The notes: generated by a model from the letters alone, not told the origin. A stretch of DNA of 24,264 nt from an uncultured Acetatifactor sp. (GCA_910586775.1 CAJUJN010000061.1:1-24264); one strand, 5' to 3'; counted from the stretch's first letter, positions 8,233-15,030 are shown. Made by a program: numbers and translations.

Positions 8233-8359
8233 TACGCCTGTTCCTTTTGAGTATCCTGCAACTGACCGGATGGTGGGGATTTCTGACCGGACAATGCGCC
8301 AGAATATAGAAAGCGCTTCCGAACAGCAGTGCCAGCCAAAACGGATACGGCAATGCAAG
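8219..8359 (-). pseudogene. AgrB-like accessory gene regulator fragment
   Basis: Read on the minus strand, a hydrophobic segment (LALPYPFWLALLFGSAFYIL) is followed by a short polar stretch (PVRNPHHPVS, then RILKRNRRI). This matches the layout of AgrB-type peptide-processing membrane proteases, where a transmembrane helix is followed by an AP-x-x-x-x-HP(L/I)S...KR motif. No start, catalytic His or Cys part is present. It is only ~45 codons, squeezed between the response regulator remnant and the ABC exporter remnant. The call rests on a short motif, so it is tentative. Confidence 0.45.
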
Positions 8360-8938
8360 GGAGGATATATATCTGGTACTGCAGGATACGGCCCAATATA
8401 CTCCATTGCCGACAACATTCTGATGCGGGAGCCCAGGACGGCGGAGGATGAGGCGTTGGTGTGGAAGGCGCTGGAAATGAGCGGTCTGGACGACAAGGTG
8501 CGTACCCTGGAGCATACAATCCATACTGTATTGACAAAGGAATTCGACAATGACGGCGTAGTCCTGTCAGGAGGAGAGATGCAGAAACTGGCATTGGCGA
8601 GGCTTTTTGCCCAGGACTGTGATATCATGATTCTGGATGAGCCGTCCAGCGCGTTGGATCCGATGGCAGAATATGAACTGAACAGACAGATCATGAAAGC
8701 TGCCGAAGGCAGGACACTGATCATGATTTCTCATCGGCTTGCAACAACCCGGGATGCAGACAGGATTGTCTATATGGAAAAAGGAGTCATAGAAGAAACC
8801 GGCACCCATGAAGAACTGATGGCCATGGGCGGAAAGTACGCCAGGTTATATAAGATTCAGGCGGATCAGTATACGGTGCAAAAGGAAGCGGTCCCTAAAA
8901 TGGAAAATGCAGTTAAGGAAGGGAAAAGTAGAGATTGA
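8355..8938 (+). pseudogene. Peptide/lipid exporter ABC ATPase, C-terminal half, frameshifted
   Basis: This is the second half of the nucleotide-binding domain of a fused ABC exporter. A short lead-in (REDIYLVLQDTAQY, the Q-loop region) is in one frame. A 2-base duplication (TATAC for TAC, about 8397-8401) then shifts to the frame carrying YSIADNILM, the signature LSGGEMQKLALARL, Walker B DIMILDEPSSALDP, and the H-loop MISHRLATTRDAD. The tail ends VKEGKSRD. The transmembrane domain and Walker A are missing, so it cannot function. Such exporters often accompany agr-like or peptide-signalling loci, which fits its neighbours. Confidence 0.85.
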
Positions 8939-9090
8939 AAATAGTAAATGCACTTGAAAAACCGGAAGTAATCAAATTGGCAGCCGAGGCCTATGCTGTA
9001 ACAGGAGGGGCTCCTGAGGAATTGATTCTGGAGACAGTGGAGTGGCTGAATGATTGCTACAGCAAAACGGGCGACAGGATCTGTCGGGAG
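8935..9090 (+). pseudogene. N-terminal fragment of an unrecognised protein
   Basis: A TTG start overlaps the stop of the ABC remnant (TTGA). About 45 residues of gene-like, helical sequence follow (NALEKPEVIKLAAEAYAVTG, then APEELILETVEWLNDCYSK). After about 9070 the frame runs into sequence that belongs, on the other strand, to a MATE transporter fragment, so the gene is cut there. I do not recognise the family. Its tight overlap with the exporter suggests it was the next gene of that operon. Confidence 0.45.
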
Positions 9091-9091
9091 G

Positions 9092-9333
9092 CAGCTTCAC
9101 AAACCCAAGTACCGCGGGCGTCACCAGAAGCATCACTCCGGTAGACAAAAAAACGCACAGAAAAGCCAGCTTTACCAGACGGTTCCCATACAGCTTCCCG
9201 CGCTCCAGGTTCCCGGCTCCCAGTTCATGCCCGATCAGAATGCCGCCCCGCTGCTGATTCCGTTACAGAGGCAGCAGATCAGATCCCGGACTACGGATGC
9301 CACGGAATTCGCCGCTGCTGCATCTGTTCCCAT
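9092..9333 (-). pseudogene. MATE family efflux transporter fragment, frameshifted
   Basis: On the minus strand from about 9333 the reading is MGTDAAAANSVASVVRDL, then LICCLCNGISSGA. After a one-base loss near 9250 it continues ILIGHELGAGNLERGKLYGN, then RLVKLAFLCVFLSTGVMLL and GFVKL. GHELGAGN followed by LYG is the typical MATE (NorM/DinF-like) loop and helix pattern. Only ~80 residues of the usual ~450 are left. It is joined head-on to the unrelated fragment ending near 9090. Confidence 0.75.
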
Positions 9334-9425
9334 TCACGGCAAGTTTCATTGACGTGCAGTATAAAATATAGTAAGAAGAGGTTAAGTAAGCAGGCAGACT
9401 TTATGAAATATATTTTGAAAAGTCA

Positions 9426-9453
9426 TTGACAAAAAAATTGTATTTGGTAGAAT
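9426..9453 (+). promoter_or_regulatory. Promoter upstream of the leader stem-loop
   Basis: TTGACA (9426-9431), a 16 bp spacer and TAGAAT (9448-9453). There is no full gene downstream until the SEC-C gene at 9826. Confidence 0.6.
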
Positions 9454-9525
9454 ACCAGTAAGGGAGAGTCCTGCCAACAAGTGGACATTCAAAAAGCGTT
9501 AGTGTCGCTGCGGTGATGCTGCATT

Positions 9526-9551
9526 CAAGGGCTATGGCAACATAGTCCTTG
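9526..9551 (+). promoter_or_regulatory. Leader stem-loop with GNRA tetraloop
   Basis: CAAGGGCTATG (9526-9536) pairs with CATAGTCCTTG (9541-9551) through 11 base pairs, one of them G-U, and closes with GCAA. It sits 10 bases upstream of a ribosome binding site (AGGAG 9562-9566). It may be a regulatory or stability element. Confidence 0.5.
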
Positions 9552-9657
9552 AAATATATACAGGAGTTTTTTATGACACAGTTACCGTTAGAGGTGCAAA
9601 CATTATCAAATTTCTAACGAATTGTTACAGAGCACAAAGCAGAAAGGAAGCAGGCAA

Positions 9658-9777
9658 ATGGAAATCAGCGATATCGTGAAAAAGCAGAGAGCATATTTTG
9701 CCACAGGCGCCACAAGGGATGTGGACAAACGGATTGTAAAATCCATGTACTTTCAGCCGGCACAGTTTCAACGATGA
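9658..9777 (+). pseudogene. Aldehyde dehydrogenase, N-terminal remnant
   Basis: A 39-codon frame begins MEISDIVKKQRAYFATGATR and continues DVDKRI. This is the characteristic start of the short (~460 residue) NAD-dependent aldehyde dehydrogenases that oxidise aliphatic aldehydes. The match ends after about 27 residues and the frame stops at 9777. AGAAAGGAAG upstream looks like its original ribosome binding site. No other part of the enzyme is in the window. Confidence 0.6.
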
Positions 9778-9825
9778 AAGAGAAATTTGAATTTTGACAG
9801 TGCGCGATGCACGGAAAGGAGAAAT

Positions 9826-11151
9826 ATGGAAGCATTACAAAACGCATTAGAAGCCATAACCTGGCGCAGCACGAAATTTCCGGGGGAGGAATTTAAAGTC
9901 ATATGCGCCAACAAAACCGAGGCGATTCCATGTTTGCGCAGTGCCATAGAGAAAGCAGTCGCTGAAGGGGAAAATCTGGAGGAGAACTACCGGCTGCATT
10001 TTTATGCCATGTACCTGTTGGCAGAGTTTCAGGACAGAGAGTTTTTTCCGAAAATGATGGAGTTGGCATCCCTGCCGGAGAAGACACTGGATTATCTGAT
10101 GGGGGATGCAATGACAGAGAGTCTGCCGCATATTTTATATAACATGTATAACGGAGAGATTCAGCTTATCAAAGATGCCATTTACAGCCCGGAGGTTTAT
10201 GATTTTGTGAAATCGGGATTGTTGAGGGTAATGGGACAGCTGTATCTGGACGGGCAGCCTGGAAAAGAGGAGTGGCAGGAGTTTCTGCGCGGGATTGTAT
10301 ACGGAGAAACGCTCGGCGATTATATGTATAATACGCTGGCGGATGTCATCTGCAAGTGCCATTTTGTAGAGATGCTTCCCGAGATACGCAGGCTTTATGA
10401 GGATGACCGCATAGACAGGAAAGCCATCGGCGGGTATGATGAAAATGTGGACGAGATGTTTACCTATCGGGAAGGGCGGGAGCGCTTTTGCAGGCAGACA
10501 ATCAATGCGGCGGAGACGCTCAGAGGCTGGGCGATGTTTGAGGACTCGGCAAAAGAAATTGACGACGAAAAGTGGGCGCAGAATTTTACCAGGATGTTAA
10601 AGGAATTCGACAGGGAATATACAAAGGCAGAACCGAAACGTAAGATCGGCAGAAATGACCCATGTCCCTGCGGCAGCGGAAAAAAGTATAAGCAGTGCTG
10701 TCTGAATAAGCCCAAAAATCCGGAAGATTTGGCGGAGAGCGAGCAGGAGAGGGCGAAATGGCTGAAGGATTACCCGCCGGCGAAAAAAGGTGGGGAAGAG
10801 GGCAGGGTTTATCTGGAGGATTATTACAGCCGGGAGAGCATGGAGATTGACAGGCTGCTGTATCTTGCTCTGGCGCACCGGGCTATCCCCATATGGCGGA
10901 GAGAAGAAAAAACAGTGATAGAACGCAGGCAGAGAATCTATCTGACGGCTGCGTTTGAGAAGTTCCGGGTGCTGACGGAGAAAGAGAACATAGGATCTTT
11001 TCAGGAGTATGATAAAACCTGTTCCATTCACTATTATTGCGAGGAATGGCTGGAAATACTGCAGGAGCTGCTTCAGAAAGAGGATGAGAAGGGAATCCTG
11101 GAAGATGTACACAGGATTTGCGGGAAGATGAAACAGGCGGCCCAGGATTAA
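9826..11151 (+). CDS. DUF1186 / SEC-C metal-binding domain protein
   Basis: This is a 441-residue cytoplasmic protein. The N-terminal ~240 residues are helical and repeat-like (YAMYLLAEFQDREFFPKMME, then SLPHILYNMYNGE and VYGETLGDYMYNTLADVI) and resemble DUF1186. A SEC-C zinc motif GRNDPCPCGSGKKYKQCC lies at about 275-292, with the CxC...CC ligands intact. In SecA the same motif binds zinc and SecB or ribosomes; as an internal module it is usually a protein- or nucleic-acid-binding element. The remaining 150 residues are charged and helical. ATG 9826 is chosen because AAAGGAGAAAT precedes it. The stop at 11149-11151 is followed in the same frame by a VapC relic. No biochemical role is known to me. 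Confidence 0.85.
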   Translation: MEALQNALEAITWRSTKFPGEEFKVICANKTEAIPCLRSAIEKAVAEGENLEENYRLHFYAMYLLAEFQDREFFPKMMELASLPEKTLDYLMGDAMTESLPHILYNMYNGEIQLIKDAIYSPEVYDFVKSGLLRVMGQLYLDGQPGKEEWQEFLRGIVYGETLGDYMYNTLADVICKCHFVEMLPEIRRLYEDDRIDRKAIGGYDENVDEMFTYREGRERFCRQTINAAETLRGWAMFEDSAKEIDDEKWAQNFTRMLKEFDREYTKAEPKRKIGRNDPCPCGSGKKYKQCCLNKPKNPEDLAESEQERAKWLKDYPPAKKGGEEGRVYLEDYYSRESMEIDRLLYLALAHRAIPIWRREEKTVIERRQRIYLTAAFEKFRVLTEKENIGSFQEYDKTCSIHYYCEEWLEILQELLQKEDEKGILEDVHRICGKMKQAAQD

Positions 11152-11513
11152 GAAAAGCCGGAATCTGTGATTCGGAAGTTCCTGTCCCATGATCCGGACG
11201 AGCTGTGTATTTCATCGATTACGTATGCGGAACTGATGCATGGTGTGGAAAAGAACCAGGCGGTGGAAAAAACAGGCTTGCGCTGACACTGTTTCTTTCG
11301 CCGATTGCCGTTCTGGATTTCGGCAGTTTGGCAGCAGAAGAATACGGGAAAATCAGGGCGGAACTTGAGAGGAAGGGGACGACCATAGGTTCCATGGATC
11401 TGCTTATTGCAGGGCATGCGAAATCCGAAAACTTAATTCTTGTGACGAATAATACAAGGGAGTTTGTCCGCGTGGAAGGACTGAAGCTGGAAGATTGGGC
11501 ATCCTCCCGGTAA
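11152..11513 (+). pseudogene. VapC-like PIN-domain toxin, N-terminus lost and frameshifted
   Basis: VapC toxins are small RNases that cut tRNA or rRNA. From 11155 the frame reads KPESVIRKFLSHDPDELCIS, then SITYAELMHGVEKNQAVEK. After a run of six A (11267-11272), where seven are needed, the frame changes and continues NRLALTLFLSPIAVLDF, then EYGKIRAELERKGTTIGSMD, LLIAGHAKS and LVTNNTREF. The second and third PIN acidic clusters are recognisable. The N-terminal (M-x-LLDTN) strand with the first catalytic Asp is missing, and no VapB antitoxin is present upstream. The coding frame joins directly after the stop of the SEC-C gene, which suggests a deletion junction. Confidence 0.8.
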
Positions 11514-11525
11514 ATTATGGTATGG

Positions 11526-11573
11526 ATACCGCAGCAGAAGGAAATTATCTTTTCTGCTGCGGTATATTTATTT
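11526..11573 (+). terminator. Rho-independent terminator
   Basis: A perfect 14 bp stem (ATACCGCAGCAGAA at 11526-11539 and its complement at 11552-11565) with a 12-base loop is followed by ATTTATTT. The stem is A-T at its base and could act from either side. It separates the vapC relic from the sdpRI operon. Confidence 0.75.
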
Positions 11574-11604
11574 GAGCGGTGTATTTCGAGGATATTTAAA
11601 ATTA

Positions 11605-11679
11605 TTTTGAAATAGTTATTGACATGCTTCCTGTCATGTACTATACTATAGATAGCTAATTAAAAAATATTTGAAATAG
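11605..11679 (+). promoter_or_regulatory. Promoter of the sdpR-sdpI operon flanked by direct repeats
   Basis: TTGACA (11619-11624), a 17 bp spacer and TATACT (11642-11647) form a near-consensus promoter. The sequence TTTGAAATAG occurs on both sides of it (11606-11615 and 11670-11679), which is a plausible arrangement for binding of the ArsR-type autorepressor. Confidence 0.7.
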
Positions 11680-11694
11680 ATTGGAGGTGGTTCA

Positions 11695-11961
11695 TTGGCA
11701 GTCAGTGAAGTACTGGCAGCTCTGGCGGACGAGACCCGGAGAAAAATCCTGCTGAAACTGAAAGAAGGAAAGATAAACTCAGGCGATTTGGCCATTGCCC
11801 TGGAAATGACGCCCCAGGCACTGTCCTACCACCTGTCAAAGCTGAAAAAAGCAGACCTGATCTATGAGACCAAATACAAGAATTTTATTTATTATGAACT
11901 GAACCTGTCTATTCTGGACGAAACGATTCTGTGGATGAATAGCCTACGAGGAGGACAATAA
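11695..11961 (+). CDS. sdpR: ArsR/SdpR-family winged-helix repressor
   Basis: This is an 88-residue protein that is essentially one winged-helix domain: LAALADETRRKILLKLKEG, SGDLAIALEMTPQALSYHLS, KLKKADLI and KNFIYYELN. No metal-binding Cys pair is present. It belongs with SdpR-like autorepressors, in which the membrane partner SdpI sequesters the repressor when toxin is sensed. The start is TTG at 11695, with GGAGGTGG directly upstream. The downstream gene starts at the last base of its stop codon, so the two are coupled. Confidence 0.85.
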   Translation: MAVSEVLAALADETRRKILLKLKEGKINSGDLAIALEMTPQALSYHLSKLKKADLIYETKYKNFIYYELNLSILDETILWMNSLRGGQ

Positions 11962-12635
11962 TGAAAACGAATACAACCAGGAAAAAAATCTACTATAGAA
12001 TCTACTATGTAATCATGTTTCTGCCGCTTATCGTTACCTTGGCAGCGCTGCCCTTTCTGCCGGAGCAGATTCCTGCCCACTATGGCTTTGACAACAAGGT
12101 GAACCGCTGGGGAAGCAAGTATGAAGCCCTGCTTTTCCCAATAGTGACGATCTTCATGGGATATTTCATGCTGGCTATGGCAAAGTGGGGCGCCAGGCAG
12201 GAGGAGGGCGGGGAAAACAATGAAAAAGTGCTGACAGCCGCCGGTATCGTCACCATGGCAGTCCAAAATGTATTGAATGCTTATGCCCTGTACACGGATT
12301 ATAACAAGGTAGAGGATCTGTCATCTGTGCCGATTAATAAATTCCAGCTCCTGTTTGGACTGATGGGCATCTTCATGATCATTATAGGGAACATCATGCC
12401 GAAGCTGCGCATGAATTCCCTCATTGGCCTGAGGACAAAATGGAGCATGAAGGATGAGGCAACCTGGAAGAGGAGTCAGCGTTTCGGAGGGATTACGTTT
12501 ATCATTGGAGGGATTGTCGTTATTGTCATATGTTGCCTGACAAAGGGGATGTCCTGTTTTTGGTATAACATGGGAGTCATTGCGGTTCTTCTGGTGGCGG
12601 ATGTCTGTTATACCCGTAAGATTGCCAAAGCATAA
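11961..12635 (+). CDS. sdpI: SdpI family immunity protein (DUF1648 + SdpI)
   Basis: This is a 224-residue integral membrane protein with about six helices (first segment YYVIMFLPLIVTLAAL). The N-terminal DUF1648 region has the signature LPEQIPAHYGFDNKVNRWGS. The C-terminal SdpI region has NIMPKLRMNSLIGLRTKWSM, then W-x-x-SQRFGG. In Bacillus subtilis SdpI gives immunity to the SDP toxin and also signals its presence by binding SdpR. Here the pair stands without sdpABC, so it is an orphan immunity or sensing operon. A good ribosome binding site (GAGGAGGACAATA) precedes the ATG. Confidence 0.88.
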   Translation: MKTNTTRKKIYYRIYYVIMFLPLIVTLAALPFLPEQIPAHYGFDNKVNRWGSKYEALLFPIVTIFMGYFMLAMAKWGARQEEGGENNEKVLTAAGIVTMAVQNVLNAYALYTDYNKVEDLSSVPINKFQLLFGLMGIFMIIIGNIMPKLRMNSLIGLRTKWSMKDEATWKRSQRFGGITFIIGGIVVIVICCLTKGMSCFWYNMGVIAVLLVADVCYTRKIAKA

Positions 12636-12653
12636 AAGAAATCCCACATCTGT

Positions 12654-13109
12654 TTGCCGCTTTTTTCACTTTTGTTTTCGGATGTGGAGGACAGCAGGGA
12701 GAGTGTCAACGATACCTGTCTGAAAGCGTGGAATTCCATGCCGCCTTACAGACCGGAAGCGCTTTCCGTCTATCTGGGAAAGATCACCAGGCAGTTGTCC
12801 ATCGACATGTTCAGGAAGCGGAACCGGAAGAAGCGTCAGGTGTCGGAATATGCCCTGTCCCTGTCAGAACTGGACGAATGCGTTTCCGGCGGCGACGTCA
12901 CCGGGCAGGATGTGGAACTGCATCTTCTGGCGGAGGGAAGCTATATCACCACGGTTCCGGGAGAAATGCTGGAGCTGCCCGATACCTGCGGTGACGGCGG
13001 AGAGGAGGAGAAAGCAGACGGCCTGAAGAGCTTTGGGATGTATTATGTCCCTGCGGTGAAAAGCGAATATCTGACAGATATGCCTGCCTGGGACGGCAGT
13101 TTTAACTGA
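12654..13109 (+). pseudogene. ECF sigma factor fragment fused to an unknown C-terminal piece
   Basis: The first ~95 residues match the middle of sigma-70 region 2 of a Lachnospiraceae-type ECF factor: SDVEDSRESVNDTCLKAWNS, PPYRPEALSVYLGKITRQLS, IDMFRKRNRKK and SEYALSLSELDECVSGG. The start of region 2 and all of region 4 are missing. After about residue 95 (LLAEG) the frame continues into unrelated sequence (SYITTVPGEMLELPDTCGDG to DMPAWDGSFN), which I cannot assign. There is no ribosome binding site. This is best read as a deletion fusion of two former genes. Confidence 0.7.
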
Positions 13110-13302
13110 CAGAAAAGGATTTTGTTTTTGCTGTTGACGCTGTCGTTGGGGAACAGTTTATACATGTTATGATAAACGGACAACTGGAAATGATTTACAT
13201 TTAAATGAACAGGGAAAACGTGACAGCGGGAGAACTGGGCTGTGGGAGAAGGGAGGACGCTGAAGAAGCTGGAGTCTTTTTTCAGGAAAGAGGAATGAGA
13301 CC
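13110..13302. other. Non-coding stretch between remnants
   Basis: The only signals are a TTGACG with TATACA and TATGAT boxes nearby (about 13134-13175) at poor spacing. No gene is recognisable before the zinc-ribbon remnant. Confidence 0.35.
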
Positions 13303-13404
13303 TGTTGCTGCTATTGTTTCAAGGACGGAACCTTTGTCCAGGACTGCGATATGGAGGGCATGATTGAATTCTGTGCGTTTTTTGAAGTGGAAGGCGGCAG
13401 GGCA
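13303..13404 (+). pseudogene. Zinc-ribbon protein C-terminal remnant
   Basis: A frame ending at a TAG (13405-13407) reads CCCYCFKDGTFVQDCDMEGM, then IEFCAFFE. The CxYC-x-KDG-x-F...D-x-(D/T)MEEMIE pattern is typical of the second half of a small 'putative zinc ribbon' protein. The first Cys pair and the start codon are not present. The relic stops exactly where the structured-repeat cluster begins (13408). Confidence 0.5.
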
Positions 13405-13407
13405 GTA

Positions 13408-13800
13408 GACTTTCACAGTAAACCCCCATGCAACGGACTGCTCCACCGTGCATGAAAGTCTGGGGGTTTACTGTGGATGCACATAAACCGCAAGAGCATG
13501 CGGTTTGGCGCACAGCTGTCTTGCAAAATGAGCAGGGGAGCTCATTTTGACTGCGCGTTTTCCGCAGGCAGGATTCAAGACTTTCACAGTAAACCCCCAT
13601 GCAACAAGCCTATAGGGCAGGCTTGGCTGCTCCATCGTGCATGAAAGTCGGGGGTTTACTGTGAAGGTGCACGCAAGCCCACAAGGCGTGTCGCCTTTGG
13701 GAAGCGGGTTTGGCGCACAGCTGTCTTGCCGAATAAGCAGGTGAACTTATTCGGACTACGCGTTATCCGCAGGCAAGATGCAGGACCTTCATAGTAAAGG
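13408..13800. repeat. Structured repeat cluster 1 (two units, family 2)
   Basis: There are two units of ~170 and ~220 bases. Each opens with GACTTT followed by CACAGTAAACCCCC, whose perfect 14 bp inverted copy GGGGGTTTACTGTG closes the first hairpin (13414-13427/13462-13475 and 13585-13598/13650-13663). Three more pairings follow in each unit: an A/C-rich to G/T-rich stem (AAACCGC/GCGGTTT at 13485-13506 in unit 1), the stem CAAAATGAGC/GCTCATTTTG (13524-13549) or CCGAATAAG/CTTATTCGG (13729-13754), and CTTGC with GCAAG. Unit 2 carries an extra AAGCC/GGCTT insert in its first loop. The cluster ends in a degenerate start of a third unit (13783-13800). It has no ribosome-binding-site-led ORF. Confidence 0.8.
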
Positions 13801-13886
13801 TTCAGAAAGGTAAAAGCTCCTATGGGGTCTGATTCCGTACAGAGCAGAAAAGGCAGGAACCGGAATTACGGACAGGAGGTAACGCT

Positions 13887-14122
13887 ATGGCGGTTCGGAT
13901 TTTAGAGACAAAGAAAGAGACATTTCCCGCGGCGCGGTTTATCGGCAAGAGATATGAGGGCAGCGCCAACCGGGGGGAATGGTGGAAAACAACTGGTTTG
14001 AGGCGTTGGAGGTAAAAACCAGGCTTCCTGTTAACGGAGAGGCCTGTGTCGGCGCCGTGCATATCGTAAATGGCATGCCGGGGCGAGACAAGCAGGCTGC
14101 CGTTGCGGCATCAGGAGGATGA
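13887..14122 (+). pseudogene. GyrI-like small-molecule-binding domain protein, frameshifted
   Basis: The gene starts ATG 13887 with a good site (ACAGGAGGTAACGCT). The first frame reads MAVRILETKKETFPAARFIG, then KRYEGSANRGEW, as at the start of GyrI-like (AraC effector-binding) domains. Near 13984 one base is lost and the continuation (ENNWFEALEV) is in another frame, which closes at 14122. The usual domain is ~150 residues; here only ~75 codons remain, and the end is unlike the family. These proteins bind hydrophobic cations or act as small-molecule hydrolases. Confidence 0.6.
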
Positions 14123-14235
14123 AACATGTTGAAAATACCGGAAAGCAGAACAATAGCAAAACAGAAATGAATATAGATTCGGTATTTCGGGAATCCTCGT
14201 TTTATAATTACTTCACAGAGTTTTTATAAAAATTA

Positions 14236-14277
14236 TTAGCACTTCCTCTTGACGAGTGCTAAATTGTGTGTTATATT
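14236..14277 (+). promoter_or_regulatory. CIRCE operator overlapping the hsp20 promoter
   Basis: TTAGCACTT-N9-GAGTGCTAA (14236-14262) is the HrcA binding site with one mismatch in its left arm. The promoter -35 TTGACG (14249-14254) lies inside the CIRCE. After 17 bp the -10 TATATT (14272-14277) follows. HrcA bound here would block RNA polymerase directly; heat or misfolded protein relieves repression through GroEL titration in known systems. Confidence 0.92.
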
Positions 14278-14284
14278 ACATCTA

Positions 14285-14417
14285 GAACAAAGGAACAGGC
14301 AAGGCACAATTCCCAGAGCGAAAAGTGCAATCGTCTCTCCGAGTTCGGGAAAGCGACACTTCGGGCTGTTCCGACAGTGCTGAAATAGATTTCAGAGAAT
14401 GAAAGGAGATAAAGATT
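14285..14417 (+). promoter_or_regulatory. Structured 5' leader of hsp20
   Basis: The ~130-base leader has several complementary segments: GAACAG near 14292 with CTGTTC near 14371, AAGTG with CACTT, and a compact CTGAAA/TTTCAG hairpin about 15 bases ahead of the ribosome binding site. A thermometer or second control layer is possible, but the Shine-Dalgarno itself (GAAAGGAG) is not evidently paired. Confidence 0.35.
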
Positions 14418-14870
14418 ATGTTGATGCCCAGTATTTTCAGAGAGGATTTATTTGACAATTTTATGGAGGATTTCGCATTTCCGTCATTCAACAACGTTGA
14501 CAGGACACTATATGGAAAGAATGCGAAGAACCTGATGAAGACCGACGTAAAGGAAACCGAAGGCGAGTATGTGGTAGACATTGACCTGCCCGGCTTCAAG
14601 AAGGACGAGATCCGGATGCAGCTGACGAACGGCAACCTGACTGTCACCGCGGCCAAGGGGCTGGACAAGGAGGAGAAGAATGAGGACGGCAAATATATCA
14701 GGCGCGAGCGCTATGCAGGAAGCATGAGCCGTAGCTTCTACGTAGGTGAGCATGTGAAAGAAGAGGATATCCACCCGAAATATGAGAACGGAATCCTGAC
14801 TTTCCATCTGCCGAAGGAGGAGAAGAAGGCTGTGGAACAGAAAGCGCATTATATTTCCATTGAGGGATGA
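14418..14870 (+). CDS. hsp20: Small heat shock protein Hsp20 (alpha-crystallin type)
   Basis: This is a 150-residue ATP-independent holdase that binds unfolding proteins in the cytoplasm. A short N-terminal arm (MLMPSIFREDLFDNFMEDF) leads to the alpha-crystallin domain from about residue 40: MKTDVKETEGEYVVDIDLPG, KKDEIRM and NGNLTVTA, and then R-R-ERY with S-x-SFYVGEHV. The closing motif YENGILTFHLPK contains the G-I-L of the dimer-groove-binding edge. The ATG is preceded by GAAAGGAG. It is controlled by the CIRCE promoter at 14236-14277 and closed by a strong terminator, though readthrough to dnaJ is conceivable. An HrcA-controlled Hsp18/Hsp20 is known in clostridia. Confidence 0.93.
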   Translation: MLMPSIFREDLFDNFMEDFAFPSFNNVDRTLYGKNAKNLMKTDVKETEGEYVVDIDLPGFKKDEIRMQLTNGNLTVTAAKGLDKEEKNEDGKYIRRERYAGSMSRSFYVGEHVKEEDIHPKYENGILTFHLPKEEKKAVEQKAHYISIEG

Positions 14871-14891
14871 TGCCTTACGGCATGACAAACG

Positions 14892-14928
14892 ATACCCTGC
14901 AGGCGAATCCCTGCGGGGTATTTTTCTT
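14892..14928 (+). terminator. Rho-independent terminator after hsp20
   Basis: ATACCCTGCAGG pairs with CCTGCGGGGTAT around a short CGAATC loop (14892-14921), with one T-G pair, and is followed by TTTTTCTT. It begins 21 bases after the hsp20 stop. Confidence 0.85.
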
Positions 14929-15030
14929 AGGTATTGTCGGAAAATAACTGATACAACTTCTTGAGCGTTTCTTTGCGGCTTCAGATGCTCTGGCATGCAT
15001 TGGTGCCGGAGAGATATCTGCACAACTGGA
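14929..15030. repeat. Family 1 palindromic element, copy between hsp20 and dnaJ
   Basis: The left end AGGTATTGTCGGAAAATAAC (14929-14948) matches the family terminal repeat. The right end GATATCTGCACAACTGGAAT is a weaker match to TTATTTCTGCACAATTCCT. The element begins in the hsp20 terminator tail and ends seven bases before the GGGAGG ribosome binding site of dnaJ. The dnaJ leader is therefore largely made of it. Confidence 0.55.

Larger units (their letters stand above)
9353..9657 (+). other. Intergenic region with promoter, stem-loop and a possible 14-residue ORF
   Basis: The region contains a good promoter (9426-9453), an 11 bp stem-loop (9526-9551), and a tiny ORF (9573-9617, beginning MTQLPLEV) with AGGAG seven bases ahead of its ATG. 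Nothing larger is encoded before the aldehyde dehydrogenase fragment. It may be the leader of a gene now lost. Confidence 0.4.

Noticed and set aside
13319..13600. Minus-strand open frame through repeat cluster 1 (MGVYCESLESC...)
   Set aside because: It reads through the hairpin repeat itself; Cys-rich repeats of the same peptide appear only because the DNA repeats. There is no ribosome binding site.
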